Part shown: in pieces, positions 63,573-64,000 of the stretch
Layout of the letters: each line of letters opens with the position of its first letter
How positions within the stretch are numbered: position 1 is the first letter of the stretch
Source of the DNA: Polycladomyces abyssicola
Lineage (GTDB): Bacteria > Bacillota > Bacilli > Thermoactinomycetales > JIR-001
Assembly (NCBI RefSeq): GCF_018326425.1
Contig: NZ_AP024601.1
Span: forward strand, 284,501 to 348,500
Length of the DNA: 64,000 nucleotides
Direction of reading: 5' to 3'
Program-made: the position numbers and the translations under genes
The notes under the pieces: generated by a model
The model's database searches: none
Told to the model about the DNA's origin: nothing
The model's input: the letters and a program-made list of their open reading frames with translations, nothing else

Positions 63573-63607
63573 AAAAACAGGCAACCCATTTACACGGGTT
63601 GCCTGTT
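63573..63607 (-). terminator. Terminator overlapping the stop of the TRIC gene
   Basis: On the minus strand AACAGGCAACCC and GGGTTGCCTGTT form a 12-bp stem around ATGGGTTGCC-side loop bases, followed by TTTATATTCG. Its upstream arm overlaps the stop codon at 63607-63609. Confidence 0.8.
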
Positions 63608-64000
63608 CAACTTTCTGCCGGTATATTGGCGGATGGTTTCTTTTCTTCGGCCAGCCCCCGCAATGGCAGCTGCCAGCCAAAATAAAACGACATGGTGCGC
63701 AACACAACGATGGCGACGAACAGGGCATACAGTTCCCAACCTTGCTGTACCACTTTCAATCCGATCAGCAGGCCGATCACCATCGCCCAGATGGCGTAAA
63801 TCTCGCCGCGAAACACGAGCGGTTTGCGGCCGGCCAGTACGTCGCGGATAATGCCGCCGCCGATCCCGGTCAGCACAGCGGCCGAGACGACCGCGACGAG
63901 CGGGTGGTGAGCCTGCACGGCATAAAAAGCGCCTTGGATCGAAAAAGCGGACAAACCGACGGCATCAAAGAAATCAATCCACTTTTTATAGTTATTGATC
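63607..64000 (-). CDS. TRIC/UPF0126-family cation channel, C-terminal part
   Basis: The frame enters from beyond the window end and stops at 63607; about 131 codons are visible. GLSAFSIQGAFYAVQAHHPL, AVLTGIGGGIIRDVLAGRKP (the glycine-rich signature with the GG-IRD motif) and IYAIWAMVIGLLIGL are typical of the second half of TRIC-type (YadS/YvgT-like) trimeric cation channels of about 200 residues. The protein is in the cell membrane. The ion is probably K+ or another monovalent cation. The start lies outside the window. Confidence 0.85.
   Translation of the reverse strand, partial: INNYKKWIDFFDAVGLSAFSIQGAFYAVQAHHPLVAVVSAAVLTGIGGGIIRDVLAGRKPLVFRGEIYAIWAMVIGLLIGLKVVQQGWELYALFVAIVVLRTMSFYFGWQLPLRGLAEEKKPSANIPAES

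Overview
The window looks like the chromosome of a Gram-positive, spore-forming member of the Bacillales, probably a Thermoactinomycetaceae-type bacterium. Reasons: a CmpA-like spore cortex protein, a CIRCE-controlled groESL operon, Rex, a cobalamin operon in the Bacillus megaterium gene order (cbiH60-X-J-C-D-ET-L-F-G-A-cobA-P), strong AGGAGG ribosome binding sites, many GTG/TTG starts and moderately high GC in most genes. The genus is inference from family knowledge, not a database result.

Layout. 1-3.0 kb: the end of a TatD-type nuclease, cmpA, a small cysteine protein, an alpha/beta hydrolase and a broken EamA transporter gene. 3.5-13.7 kb: a thioredoxin-like protein, a beta-hydroxyacid dehydrogenase and a spread-out molybdenum cofactor region (thiF/moeB-like, a moaD-moaE fusion, a moeA-periplasmic-binding-domain fusion, moaA, moaC, mogA and a small sulfite-oxidase-fold protein), interrupted by a split membrane gene and a Bax-inhibitor-1 protein. 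14.07-15.31 kb: an array of 12 tRNA genes with a clear promoter and terminator. 15.4-19.0 kb: thiL-tsaE-tsaB-rimI-tsaD, which includes the t6A tRNA-modification genes. 19.0-21.2 kb: an IS200/IS605-like relic, a second alpha/beta hydrolase and an OsmC protein.

21.3-36.2 kb: two nearly identical cobalamin riboswitches. The first controls a NiCoT cobalt/nickel transporter; the second controls twelve genes for the anaerobic route from sirohydrochlorin to adenosylcobyric acid. 36.2-42.2 kb: AT-richer accessory DNA with small regulators, membrane proteins, an NhaC antiporter, a decayed ECF sigma/anti-sigma pair and a second copy of the relic. 42.2-45.5 kb: a dicarboxylate symporter with a two-component system whose kinase has lost its sensor half at a junction with an aldo/keto reductase fragment. 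46-50 kb: 5-oxoprolinase genes pxpB-pxpA-pxpC and an amino acid permease. 50-55.5 kb: a broken transglutaminase-like gene, an MFS transporter, an ABC-F ATPase and an ammonium transporter gene with an early stop. 55.7-64 kb: conserved housekeeping genes (5-formyl-THF cyclo-ligase, a molybdopterin-binding protein, rex, tatC, groES-groEL), a secreted subtilase, an L,D-transpeptidase and the end of a TRIC-type channel.

I found no convincing new defence or biosynthetic system. The least expected signals are the duplicated riboswitch units around the cobalt transporter, a family of roughly 70-bp intergenic repeats (four good copies, one doubtful), two TnpB-less IS605-like relics, and repeated gene decay in which most of the stop codons can be explained by G:C-to-A:T changes.
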